A stretch of DNA of 64,000 nucleotides from Lunularia cruciata. Its lineage: Eukaryota; Streptophyta; Marchantiopsida; Lunulariales; Lunulariaceae. A program made the position numbers and the translations under genes. Below the pieces are notes generated by a model. That model did no database searches, was not told the DNA's origin, and saw nothing but the letters and a program-made list of their open reading frames with translations. The stretch is from positions 72,492,333-72,556,332 of the forward strand of contig OX419756.1 in assembly GCA_948567375.1 (NCBI GenBank). The letters are read 5' to 3'. Shown one piece after another: positions 34,187-44,189 of this stretch. Each line of letters begins with the position of its first letter. Within the stretch, counting starts at the first letter, position 1.

Positions 34187-35535
34187 CTCGCCTAGCAGTC
34201 TCATCTTTCTCCACATACAAGTACCTGTGTAACCGTATACCCGCTTGTAGGATCGTAGCTAGTCCGGTGCTAATCCCACCAAACAACTCTAATAGACATA
34301 TTCCCTCTATAGGATACTACCAAGCAATGAGTGTGGTATCCAGAGGTGTCAAGGTAATTGACTCTAGAGGCTCATCCTCACTCTCATCTCTTGGTGGTAC
34401 AAAGGCTCCACTCCAAGCCTACTGCACCAACCGATTTGCATGCTGCTGCAATGCCTCCTCTAAACTCCACAATGGAACATCCAAGCTGGATAGAACAATC
34501 CTACTTGTACTTCAAATGCAAGTGATCTCCTCTGGTACTGGAGTATCCTCTGCATGAGCGTTCCCTTCCAGTAACTCACCAGGCCAAGTAACTACACCAC
34601 TGAAAACTGAAATTGATGATGCCATGGTCTTGGATTGTAGTGAGCCAAGACTACCACTACTAAAGCATATTGGTAGGCAACATACTTGTCCTCACCAAAC
34701 TGCCAACCTGGTATATAGGAGGTTGTCTCCTCCCAATAGTCAATACTGAAACCCATGGGATACAACACTACTCCCCCAACTAGCACATCGTATGACTCAA
34801 CTATTGTCACAATAGCTTGAGCTCTCACCACCAAGCTATCAATCAGATGACCAAGCTGAACCTGAACAACAAGCTCTACATGTGTGATGTATTGTGTCAA
34901 ACCACCACCTAGAGATGTCTGGATCTGAAATGGACACCTCTCCACATCGGTCTTATGTAACTCTAGACCGACTCTTGTAGCCTTCCCTAACATAAAAGGT
35001 TGTGCACCAAAGTCTAATAAGACTCTCTATGGTGTATAGACCTTCCCTAAAGGTCCTACCAAACGGAAATCCCCCTTTGGTTATCCAATATGACAACACC
35101 AAGTGTGAACCGCACTCTCTCGAAGGCCGGTCTAGCTGGCAACTCTTCCAGTCTAGCTGGCAACTCCTCTAGTCTAGCCATTGCTGCCTACCATAAACCA
35201 CTTGTTGCTGAACGGATCCCATGTGCTCCTCAACCAAGTAAGGTCCATTATCAACCACCTCTGCTCTAGTAGTAAGAATTGCATCATCCCTACTCTCACA
35301 AAGCATGGCAGCCAACCCAAACACTGGGGTTGGGTCAACCTCCAATGTAAACATGTCACTGGCTAAAACAAAAGGCACCGCATAATCAGCTGAGCTACCC
35401 CCAACATCATGCTCAACTTAGTCTGTGTAGTAGCAGGTATCTGACTAGTAGGTAGTCCATCATGCACCCCATCACCACCTACCACACATGCATTGGGACA
35501 TCTAAGAGCCATGGATGTCATCAGCAATGCCTCAG
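34187..35535 (-). pseudogene. Element D protease region, decayed
   Basis: In minus sense the sequence gives RVLLDFGAQPFMLGKA near 34980-35030, an aspartic-protease active site where the usual Ser/Thr of D-S/T-G-A is Phe. An open 133-residue frame (34993-34592) follows, with TSLGGGLTQYITHVEL and VLYPMGFSIDYWEETTSYIPGW. The upstream part (35378-35169) reads as gag-protease linker in overlapping frames. The frame continues into 41195 and beyond when element C is removed. Confidence 0.65.
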
Positions 35536-35972
35536 TGTAAAAGACCGAAACCGAGGAGAGAAATAGGAGAATGGAAATTCACATTGGGACACTTGAATGA
35601 GGGAAAACTCCGAATGCCTAGCATGAGCTTTGGCCTTGGTATTTATAGGTAGCATGCAAGTTCCTTGAAGCCTCTCAAGAAGCTTCCTTGAGCCGCTTTC
35701 TTGGAGTGCAAGCCAAGTTAACTAGGAAGCTTCTCAAGAAGCTTCCTTCTAGAAGCCGCCTACTTGGCGTGCAAGCTAAGCTAGTTAAAAGCTTCTAGAA
35801 GCTTCCTTCTAGAAGCTTCCTTCCAGAAGCTACCTACTTAGGGCTCAAGTTAACTAGTTAGGAAGCTTCCCAAGAAGCTTCTTAGATGCTTCTAGAATAT
35901 TCTAGGCTATTTTGTCTTATTATCTACTTCATAAGCTTGACTCACTTTGCCGCTAAACTCCATATTGTTACA
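35536..35972 (-). repeat. Element C 3' LTR with TTC/GAA (heat-shock-element-like) array
   Basis: In element sense it starts TGTAACAATATGG and ends GGTCTTTTACA. TATAAATA lies at 35640-35647 (minus). Upstream of it in element sense, 35660-35900 holds many alternating TTC and GAA blocks, including TTCtaGAAgcTTC twice (35793-35805 and 35807-35819) and TTCcaGAA (35821-35828). These fit the heat-shock element pattern nTTCnnGAAnnTTCn. Confidence 0.9.
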
Positions 35973-37877
35973 TATTCCCCCGCCGCTAGTTGGTGACGTC
36001 CTCGTCGCCAGTGAAGCTTCAAATTCCTTGATGGCCGTCTGTGCATTTTGGAGGTGGGAAAGAGGTTCCCATGTGGCATCATGAAGGGGATACCCTTTCC
36101 AAAGGACCTTGTACTCCATATGTTGGCGACGGCCGCGTTGAATATGGCGACGAGCAAGGATACGATCAACTTCGTACTCCTCATGATCATTGATAGGGAC
36201 AGGAAGAGGGGGAGGTTGGACTCGAGAGGAAAAGGAAGAAGGGTTAGGAACAAAGGGTTTCAACTTGGAAACATGAAAGATAGGATGGATACGCATGTGA
36301 CAAGGTAAGGCAAGTCGATAAGCAACAGGAGAGATAATGTGGGTAATATCAAAGGGTCCTATCCAATTAGGAGCAAGTTTACGAACTTGGGTATCCAGTG
36401 GGAGAGGGAGGTTACTAGAGGATAGCATGACTTTATCACCAACTTCAAAGGTGAGATCACGACGATGATGGTCCGCATATTGTTTTTGGCGATTCTGAGC
36501 AACAAGGAGGTGAGATTTGGCTTGTTGGAGAGATTGGGATATAGTGGTCAAGAATGTGGAAGTATGAGGAACCTGCGAGGGAGGGGGAGCAAGAAGAGAA
36601 TCTGGAACAAGCGGATCTTGGCCAAAATTAAGAAAGAAGGGAGAAAATCCGGTGCTTGCCTGTTTGGAATTGTTGTAGGCAAATTCTGCAGCTGCAAGAC
36701 ATTCATCCCAGTTGGTATGGTGGACATTGACAAAGGCCCACAACATATCCTCCAATGTACGATTGGCGCGTTCGGTTTGTCCATCAGTTTGAGGATGATA
36801 GGCCGTGGACAAAGCAAGCTTGGTGCCGAGTATTTGGAAGAGTGCTTGCCAAAACTTCCCAGTAAATCGAGGATCACGGTCGGAGATGAGTACACGTGGC
36901 ATCCCATGATGCTTGAAGACATTGTCGAAGTAGATTTGCGCTAAGGTTGGAGCATCCACGGTATCACAGGTTGGTGCCAAGTGGATTTGCTTACTAAGCT
37001 TATCCACAAACACCACAATTGCGGTGTGTCCTTGTTTTGTCTTTGGCAAGGATGTGATGAGATCCAAGCTCACATGCTCCCAACGAGCGGATGGAATGGC
37101 GAGTGGTTGAAGGAGTCCACTCGGCTTTTGGTTGCTAGCCTTGTTCCGTTGGCAACTCTCACATGATCGGACAAAGTCTCGAACATCTCGTGTCATGTTG
37201 GGCCACCACCATTGGCGTTGGAGGGTGCCCAAGGTCTTGTCCACTCCCATGTGACCAGCTATTGGTAAATCATGGGCTTCTTGAAGGCGCACTAGTCGAA
37301 GATCACCTTTGGCTGGAACATAGATCTGGTCTACATGGAATAAAAGGCCTTCCTTGAAGGAGAAGGTGTTGTACTCCTTGTTGCATGCTGTCAGACGACC
37401 GTGTACCATTTGGAAGAAGGGATCTTGTCGTAGAGCTGATTGAAACTCATTGTGGACCTTAGGGTCAATGGACACCGTTGTAATTGCCGTCGTGATGAAA
37501 GGAAGATCCTTCAAATCAGGTCGTCGTGATAGAGCATCGGGAATGACATGGAACCGACCTGGTTTGTACTCAAGTTTGATGTCAAACAATTGGAGTTGCT
37601 CTTCCCATCGATGATGCCGGCTCTTCATGTGCTCCAAGTGTAAGGTCTGCAACAATGGCTTGTGATCAATTCGCATGATCACTTGTTTCCCCAAGAGATA
37701 ATGCCTCCATACCTTGGTGGCATATACCATTGCAAGTTGTTCCCGATCTCGAGCAGAGTAATTTCTTTCCGCTGTATTTAGTCGGCGAGACACAAAGGCA
37801 ATCGGATGTAGTCCATCTGGAAATTCTTGTTGCAACACAGCTCCAATTGCAAAGTTAGAAGCATCAAAATCAACCAC
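35907..37877 (-). CDS. Element C RNase H, integrase and chromodomain
   Basis: A 656-residue open frame. RNase H (about 1-115): VDFDASNFAIGAVLQQ and MRIDHKPLLQTL, ending PDALSRRPDL. Integrase: zinc-binding HHCC region (about 200-250, H-H then CESCQRNK), the DDE core with LDLITSLP, LISDRDPRFTG and HPQTDGQTERANR, then a GPY/F-like VGDKVMLSSSNLPLP / NWIGPFDI. Chromodomain (about 567-620): EVDRILARRHIQRG, YKVLWKGYP, ATWEPLSHL. Integrase inserts the cDNA; chromodomains in this clade bind histone marks and can steer insertion to heterochromatin. The last 21 or so codons lie inside the 3' LTR, past the polypurine tract. An upstream in-frame stop (37884-37886) separates it from RT. Confidence 0.92.
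   Translation of the reverse strand: MVDFDASNFAIGAVLQQEFPDGLHPIAFVSRRLNTAERNYSARDREQLAMVYATKVWRHYLLGKQVIMRIDHKPLLQTLHLEHMKSRHHRWEEQLQLFDIKLEYKPGRFHVIPDALSRRPDLKDLPFITTAITTVSIDPKVHNEFQSALRQDPFFQMVHGRLTACNKEYNTFSFKEGLLFHVDQIYVPAKGDLRLVRLQEAHDLPIAGHMGVDKTLGTLQRQWWWPNMTRDVRDFVRSCESCQRNKASNQKPSGLLQPLAIPSARWEHVSLDLITSLPKTKQGHTAIVVFVDKLSKQIHLAPTCDTVDAPTLAQIYFDNVFKHHGMPRVLISDRDPRFTGKFWQALFQILGTKLALSTAYHPQTDGQTERANRTLEDMLWAFVNVHHTNWDECLAAAEFAYNNSKQASTGFSPFFLNFGQDPLVPDSLLAPPPSQVPHTSTFLTTISQSLQQAKSHLLVAQNRQKQYADHHRRDLTFEVGDKVMLSSSNLPLPLDTQVRKLAPNWIGPFDITHIISPVAYRLALPCHMRIHPIFHVSKLKPFVPNPSSFSSRVQPPPLPVPINDHEEYEVDRILARRHIQRGRRQHMEYKVLWKGYPLHDATWEPLSHLQNAQTAIKEFEASLATRTSPTSGGGICNNMEFSGKVSQAYEVDNKTK
35973..35986 (-). 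promoter_or_regulatory. Element C polypurine tract
   Basis: In element sense GCGGCGGGGGAATA abuts the 3' LTR start TGTAAC. It would prime plus-strand DNA synthesis. The pol reading frame crosses it. Confidence 0.7.
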
Positions 37878-37883
37878 ACAAGG

Positions 37884-38964
37884 TAGTTAAGGATCATATG
37901 GTTGAAGAATAGGTCTTGAAGACCCCATATGCTTTAACTTCTGGAATGCTTCTTCATGCTTGGTGGTCCACTGGAAGCTCGAGTTCTTTCCCAAGAGGTC
38001 AGTCAATGGTGCAGCCACGTGAGCATAATAGTGGATGAACCGTCGGTAAAAACTGGCCAGTCCATTGAATGCTCGTACTTCTGTAGCATCCTTTGGGGTA
38101 GGCCAATCAGTAATGGCCTTGATCTTCTCTTCTTCCATCTTGATCCCCTCTGATGAGATCTTATGACCCAAGAAGATAACCTCCTTCTGCCAAAAAGCAC
38201 ACTTTGACTTCTTGCAGTAAAATTTCCACTGTCGTAGTCGTCTTAGGACTTCTCACACATGATTCACATGTTCTGCCTCTGTCCTGCTATAGATTAAGAT
38301 ATCATCTAAGAACACCACCACGGACCGATCCAATAGCCCCTCCAACACTCGATGCATCTGATCCATGAAGACTGCTGGAGCATTAGTGAGTCCGAAAGGT
38401 AGAACTCTCCACTCAAAATGTCCATACCTTGTGCGAAAAGCAGTCTTTTGCACGTCCTCTCCTTCAATAGGAATTTGCCAATAGCTGCTACGAAGATCCA
38501 GCTTGGAAAAGTAGCGTGCTCCACTTAGTTGATCAAGCAGGTCATCGAGGCAAGGGATATGCATTCTTCACGGTTTGCTTATTGAGCCCACGGTAATCAA
38601 TACAGAAACGAAGTCCTCCATCCTTCTTTGGAACAAATAGTACCGGTGCTCCCCACGGAGAGGTACTATGTCGTATGAAATCCTTCTCCAACAACTCTGT
38701 AAGTGTTGTTCGCAACTCCTCCAACTCCTTTGGTGAGAGCCGATAGATTGGTCTACTCACTGGAGTACTCCTTGGCAATAACTCGATCTTGAAGGGCATA
38801 CCTCGATCGGAAGGTAATCCCTTTGGCAGATCATCCGGAAACACATCTGCAAACTCCTGAACTATCCGATCAACCATTGCTTGATGCGGCACTTGGCCCT
38901 CCTCAGATTGTTCTTGTGCAATTGGCTTGATCCACATCGCGAATACAGACTTATCTTCCTCCAA
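37884..38964 (-). pseudogene. Element C reverse transcriptase, broken by a deletion and stops
   Basis: From [18 protein letters not shown] (38964) the frame runs through [30 protein letters not shown] and [14 protein letters not shown] to AYPLPR, where it breaks. Element E has five more bases here, so C carries a 5-base deletion near 38548. The next frame (38564-38253) contains [35 protein letters not shown] and the catalytic [13 protein letters not shown] follows at about 38250-38252, then KCAFWQKEVIFLGHKISSEG and FYRRFIHYYAHVAAPL up to a TAA at 37884. The catalytic Asp pair is intact, but the protein cannot be made in one piece. Confidence 0.88.
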
Positions 38965-39140
38965 AGCTTGCTCTATGGCTGCTTCATTAACAAAATTCCC
39001 TTCTAGGGACTCATCTCTCTTCCAAGCTTGCTCTATGGTTGCCTTCCTGGCAAACTTCCCATCTTGGGACTCATCTCCCTTCCAGATTTGCTCTATGGCT
39101 ACCTTCTCAACAAACTTCCCATCTTGGGACTGACTATTCT
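38947..39140 (-). repeat. Three 60-bp tandem repeats encoding the element C protease-RT linker
   Basis: In element sense the linker reads three successive 20-residue units of the type SQDGKF-xx-K-xx-IEQ-x-WK-x-DE. The third is more diverged and runs into EEDKSVF. Element E has the same three units at about 63193-63375. The units are acidic/basic mixed and have no motif that I recognise. Confidence 0.8.
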
Positions 39141-39174
39141 TAGGTGTCTTACTCAGAGGTGCCAGACAACCTAA

Positions 39175-39567
39175 TCAGAAATTCCTACCTTGGTGCTGTA
39201 CTTGAATCTGACGTTGGGTCCAATCGAATTGAACCTTATGACGTTCAAGCCAAGGTAGACCCAGAATGATATCATAGTGTAGAGGTGCCACTACAAACCT
39301 CATACACTCCAAATACTCCTTCCCAATCTTGAAGATGACAGGATGCAAGGTACGGAATGCAGAACCTTTTCTACCATCCGCCATCATCAAACTACTTCCA
39401 ATCACTGGCTTGATAGGAATACCCAATTCCTTTGCTACTTGCATAGACATGCAATTCTCTGAACTTCCAGAATCAACCAAAATCCTACAACCCCGATTAG
39501 ATATCGTACCTTGCAAGTGAAGCAAACTTGCATAGGTCAAGCCTTCAATCCCATTGGAACTAATCAA
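39175..39567 (-). CDS. Element C aspartic protease
   Basis: The 130-residue frame has the active site ILVDSGSSENCM (D-S-G), then VAKELGIPIKPVIG, and near the C-terminus YDIILGLPWLERHKVQFDW, the flap and ILG regions of retroviral-type proteases. It processes gag-pol polyprotein. The frame is offset by -1 relative to gag, so expression would need a frameshift. The frame ends in TGA, where element E keeps an Arg codon, so the stop is probably a mutation separating protease from RT. Confidence 0.85.
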   Translation of the reverse strand: MISSNGIEGLTYASLLHLQGTISNRGCRILVDSGSSENCMSMQVAKELGIPIKPVIGSSLMMADGRKGSAFRTLHPVIFKIGKEYLECMRFVVAPLHYDIILGLPWLERHKVQFDWTQRQIQVQHQGRNF

Positions 39568-39593
39568 GCTCCCAATAGGCGGCTCGAAATCTC

Positions 39594-40493
39594 CTATTGG
39601 GATTCTTCATTTCCCTGATCATTCTTTTCCACAAACTCCATTTGGGCAACTTGTCGAGGTCGCCCATTCCTAAGTGGACATTCAGCAATGCGATGTCCAA
39701 CTTGGCGACAATAAAAGCAACCTCCATTTTGTCGTAATCTCTCTCTATCTGCTGTGCCAAGTGGTCTTCGTTGGATAGAATCAATCTCCATTGGTACCGG
39801 TTCTTCCACTCGTGGTATTGGTAGGTTTTGTGTAGGTCGAGGTCGAGACCAAGTTGTTGCAACTAAGGAATCAAAACGCTCAGCCAATTGCATGGCTTCT
39901 TCTACGTTCTGTGGCTCTCGCATGGTCACCTCCAATCTGGTTCGTGACTTCAATCCTCGCACAAATCGATCCAGAACTTCACCTTCTTGGATATCTGGAA
40001 TTTGCATGATGATATTCTGAAATTGTGTGATGTAGCTTCTCACCGACCCAATCTGCCTCAACTCCGCCAATTTATCTCGTGCAGCTTGGGTGGCATTTAT
40101 AGTCTAAAATCGACCAAGTATTGCATCCTTGAATTTTGCCCATGTCAAAATTGGTGTAACAATTTGTCGTTCAGCTCTTTCTACTCGGAATCGCCACCAA
40201 AGTTTTGCTACGCCATCCAACTGGCTAGAAGCCAAGAGAATTTGTTTCCGCTCGTCTTGAAGATTGGTGGCTTCAAAGTAACGTTCACAGTCAAACACAA
40301 AATTCTCCACTGTGCCTGGAACATTCTTGCCTTCAAACACCTTGGGTTTCGGAAATCGAATGCGATCTTCTCCATCTCGAACTAGCGCTCTGTCTATCTG
40401 TTCTCGTCGTTGCTGGTCTCGTTCATCCAACAATCGAGTAAGATGCTCAATTTGTTGTTGCATTGCAAGGATAACATCCGGTATTGCGGCCAT
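39594..40493 (-). pseudogene. Element C gag, one internal stop
   Basis: From ATG 40493 (MAAIPDVILAMQQQIEHLTR) through the capsid (FVFDCERYFEATNLQDERK; ASQLDGVAKLWWRFRVE; LTWAKFKDAILGRF), the frame meets TAG at codon 130 (40104-40106). It resumes as TINATQAARDKLAELRQIG, FVRGLKSRTRLEVTMREP and a CCHC zinc knuckle, CFYCRQVGHRIAEC. It ends at 39594-39596. Element E has a stop (TAA) at exactly the same codon. Apart from this stop, gag is of normal length. Confidence 0.88.
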
Positions 40494-40751
40494 TGCTACT
40501 ACCCTAATCCACTACCCTCAATTTATCTAGTTGATTAACACATAGATACAACACGTCCACCGTTCTCCATAAGTCACAACTGGAAGTATCAAGGGTTCCT
40601 CTGACATGGTGATCATATGTAGAAAATCTTGCCCAAAGCGTGAGGTGATGAACTGTGTGAAACGATGCTTTGGTAATATCTGGACATGAAAGTCCCAATG
40701 GTTTGGCGGAAGTGGATTTGGTGGTCCATAAATTCCATCCATCCCATTCCT

Positions 40752-40763
40752 GCTCTGATACCA
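40752..40763 (-). promoter_or_regulatory. Element C primer-binding site
   Basis: In element sense TGGTATCAGAGC, the exact complement of the plant initiator tRNA-Met 3' end, follows the 5' LTR after one base. It fixes the orientation and LTR boundary. Confidence 0.92.
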
Positions 40764-40764
40764 A

Positions 40765-41194
40765 TGTAAAAGACCGAAACCAAGGAGAGAAATAGGAGAA
40801 TGGAAATTCACATTGGGACACTTGAATGAGGGAAAACTCCGAATGCCTAGCATGAGCTTCGGCCTTGGTATTTATAGGTAGCATACAAGTCCCTTGAAGC
40901 CTCTCAAGAAGCTTCCTTGAGCCGCTTTCTTGGAGTGCAAGCCAAGTTAACTAGGAAGCTTCTCAAGAAGCTTCCTTCTAGAAGCCGCCTACTTGGCGTG
41001 CAAGCTAAGCTAGCTTCTAAAAGCTTCCTTCTAGAAGCTTCCTTCCAGAAGCTACCTACTTAGGGCGCAAGTTAACTAGTTAGGAAGCTTCCCAAGAAGC
41101 TTCTTAGATGCTTCTAGAATATTCTAGGCTATTTTGTCTTATTATCTACTTCATAAGCTCAACTCACTTCGCCGCTAAACTCCATATTGTTACA
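40765..41194 (-). repeat. Element C 5' LTR
   Basis: Same termini and layout as the 3' LTR, including a TATTTATA (minus-sense TATAAATA) box near 40870 and the TTC/GAA array at about 40900-41120. One repeat unit of the array is shorter here than in the 3' LTR (near 41005-41040). Confidence 0.92.
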
Positions 41195-41199
41195 CTCAG

Positions 41200-42371
41200 A
41201 TAGCGTGAAAGATTAGGGAAGTTTGACCTATCTCCCAACCTCTCCTCTTTCTGGATCCAAATCCACTAAGGCTCCTTGAGGCTCTGGAGCACATACTGCA
41301 CTCCTAGTCACTACTATAAATGCATCCACCTATGTTGCTCCGCACATGAAGTCCAAAGCATCTCTATCACCAACATATGAGGTGGAAGCCTCAGCACCCG
41401 ATTATGATCTCCTCTGAGCAATGACCATACTAGCCAATCCCTGATCCAACTACTCAATCCGAGTAGCCATAGTTGTATCAGAAGTAAGGGCAAGTATTGC
41501 ACCTCTAGTAAGTGTAGATCCTCTACCACCACCTTGTCCTCCATGAATTGGAGCTCCCCTACTACTTGCCATAGTAGCCCTACCACTCCGTAACTCCAAG
41601 TGTAGGTCAAAGTATCAATCACTAGTGTGACCAAATCTGTGGCAATGCTCACATTGCCTCTATGCTAGCTACAATGCACCAGAGGTATTAGGTCCGATGC
41701 CTTGAGTACACTCTGTCCTATGGTGAGGTCCACCACAAGTCCAACAAGCAACACTACCACTCATTGGTTGTTGTTGACTTGAAAAGGAAGGTAAGGGTCT
41801 AGCTCCACTAGGCCCTCCACTTGCTCCATAGGATTTGGGCTATCCACCTTATCCTCAAAAACCAACTGGGCGTGGTGCACTTTACTACACTCTAGAAGAA
41901 GTAACAACTATGGATGAAGTCTCTCTACCAAATCCAAATGTCACTACCCTCTCCTCCACCATGTTGAGCTCAATACACTCAGCCAAACCAAAGACCACTA
42001 CCAAAGTGGGCAAAGTAGCCTGTAACAGCGTAGTATCACAAACTCTACATTGTAACTCTCTATTTAGTATCCCATACTAAAATTGGATTGCCTGGGCCTC
42101 AGTAACTCTTTAAGTGAAACTGATCAGCCACCTCATGCGAGTGTATGCCTTGTGTAGGTTCTCTCCAACCTTCTATTGGAACTCTTGCAAGCTCTTCACC
42201 TTGTCAGTCCATACTCCTTGGTAGCTCTACCTCAAACACTAGAAGAACTCCACCATGGGGTTAAACCCCGGTACCACACCACCTCCTATAGTGGTACCTT
42301 CACTTGTGGTAGCACTATCTCCAGCTAGTGCACCTCCACTAGCTCCACCAACACTACTCGAGCTAGAACTC
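41200..42371 (-). pseudogene. Element D gag, decayed
   Basis: In minus sense an ATG at 42371 starts MSSSSSSVGGASGGALAGD, a Ser/Gly-rich N-terminus. The frame continues with stops through VGENLHKAYTRMRWLISFT. Further on, near 41630-41750, two zinc-knuckle-like blocks appear: CWTCGGPHHRTEC and CEHCHRFGHTSD followed by a stop. The frame then leads toward the protease region across the element C insertion site. Confidence 0.65.
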
Positions 42372-44189
42372 ATGGGTCAACCGATTTACTCTTGGGAACC
42401 AAGCCTAAAGTAATAGAGACATAGTTTGAAGACCAATCTTGTCTCCATAACTCAATCTCCTCCAAATGAACTCTCTTGAACTCATGGTATTCATCCATCG
42501 GTGTACCCTCCAAATGTTGAAACAACCCGTTCTATGCCATGTAGGGTGTAAACAAAGTCAGGTTTTGCATCTGCTATAGATCATACCAACTATCAAACTC
42601 CTAGATGAAGTCATCCAACTCAATGATACCCACTATACCAGAGTAACGCCTAAGGCCTTTGGAGGCCCCATAAATCTTGTCCATGTCCCACAACAATGGT
42701 GCGGATACGCCAAGTGCACTCTCAACTGAATCAACTCCTATATCACACTCCAACTTAGAGTCAATCTCCTCACTCATTGGGACCTGAGATACAAGCTGAT
42801 ACTCAGTGCCACTTTGAGTAAACCCACTACGTATTGTAGGGCTAACTCCTCTAGAATCCCCAAAGAACTCCGTCGTGACAAAGTAACCGCAACTGCAACC
42901 GCAAATTGGAACCACCAAATGCAACCACAAACCGCAACTGCAAGTATTCCACCAAGTGCCAACACCAACTGAGCACCACCAAGTGCAAATACCCACGGAA
43001 CACCACCCACTAATGTAACTCTAATTGAGATAAATGCACTAGGGGAAAAGGTGACCTGTAACTTGCCATCACAATACGCACTCTCATGGTCTGCAGGTCA
43101 TCACTTCTTGCCTCACTGGAGAGAAACAAAGGTAGTCTGACTGGTCATCACTCTAGCCTCACTATCGAGAGCACACCAAAGCACCAACGCTCAAAATTCA
43201 GGGCATCTCACACAAACGTGGTGCACAAACAAGAAGTAGAGAATGGAGGGGGTCCAATCACAAGAAATCTAAAGCCCTCCATCTCATAAAGCAACACGGG
43301 ATTGATTCTGCCACCATTTGGCATTTGACATAAGAGAAGTTTGTATCTACGTCCTAAGCTACCAAGATCACCAAGAATGAGATCAAACTGCCTCTCCTAG
43401 CCAAAGTTACAAGTGTATAGATAATAGTGGCACAATCACCAGAACAACAAGTGAGGGTGGACCAGTTGGCTAGGGCACTAGTCTAGGAAGAAGAGATCTA
43501 GATGTCAAGCTCTATTGTGCACAATCTAGTAGGATGAACATATTATGCCTAACAATGACCAAGATCTACTCTAAACTAGTTAGCCTCATGCCAACTTGTT
43601 GGTCCTTTTAAGCCTTCGTAGCTTCTCATAGCCCACAGCCTTATGCCTTGAGGCCTCTTAATGCTCACATAAGGCCTTTCTTCTTGTCACTTTGAACCCT
43701 CTTCAAATCTGGTGAAACTCCTCCAAATCTGGCCAAAATCTGACGTAAACTCTAGCAAAATCCTATCATAAAATTTGAAGTAAACCCTAAAGTTGGCTGA
43801 CTGCCAAATCCTCCGCTAACTCTTCACTCGAGCAAAATTGAAAAAATGGGTTTTTCCAAATGACAAATTCACGAGGATATGTTCGCAACTCTATCTTCAA
43901 TTTTACTTTCTCAGCCCAACTCACAACAAATTGGTCATGCCTTCACCTCCTGAGCTCAAAATCACAACCATTTCTAAAAAATTTGCTTCTTTGCTCAAAA
44001 ATTGGCCAACGCTTCCACACACCGTCTATCTCATAGCCAAATCTATATGAACTGAACAAGCTTCTACACACTAGGGAAAACCTAAGCTCCGATCGAGCTA
44101 CCAACGATCAACGAGTCTTGGAGATACAATCAACACTCTCAATTCCTACATCCAAATTTTCTTTGACTTCACTTTTTTGATGTAATCAG
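42372..44189. other. Element D leader, no gene recognised
   Basis: This lies between gag and the 5' LTR of D in element sense. The ORFs at 42601-42996 and 42774-43010 (-) are Trp/Cys/Gly-rich and arise from a CCGCAACTGCAA-type repetitive stretch near 42880-42960. I do not consider them genes. Confidence 0.45.

Larger units (their letters stand above)
35536..41194 (-). mobile_element. Ty3/gypsy chromovirus-type element C, structurally complete
   Basis: A 5659-bp element with LTRs at 35536-35972 and 40765-41194 and a perfect 5-bp target duplication CTCAG (35531-35535 and 41195-41199). It has an exact initiator tRNA-Met primer-binding site and a polypurine tract, with gag, protease, RT, RNase H, integrase and chromodomain in order. 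The two LTRs differ at roughly ten positions plus a small indel by eye, so insertion is fairly recent. Coding lesions: stop in gag (40104-40106), stop after protease (about 39172), a 5-base deletion near 38548, and stops near 38252 and 37884. It is not autonomous, but its RNase H-integrase-chromodomain frame is open for 656 codons. Confidence 0.95.

Noticed and set aside
36465..36944. 159-residue + ORF inside element C
   Set aside because: It is the antisense shadow of the integrase frame, whose motifs are clear on the minus strand.
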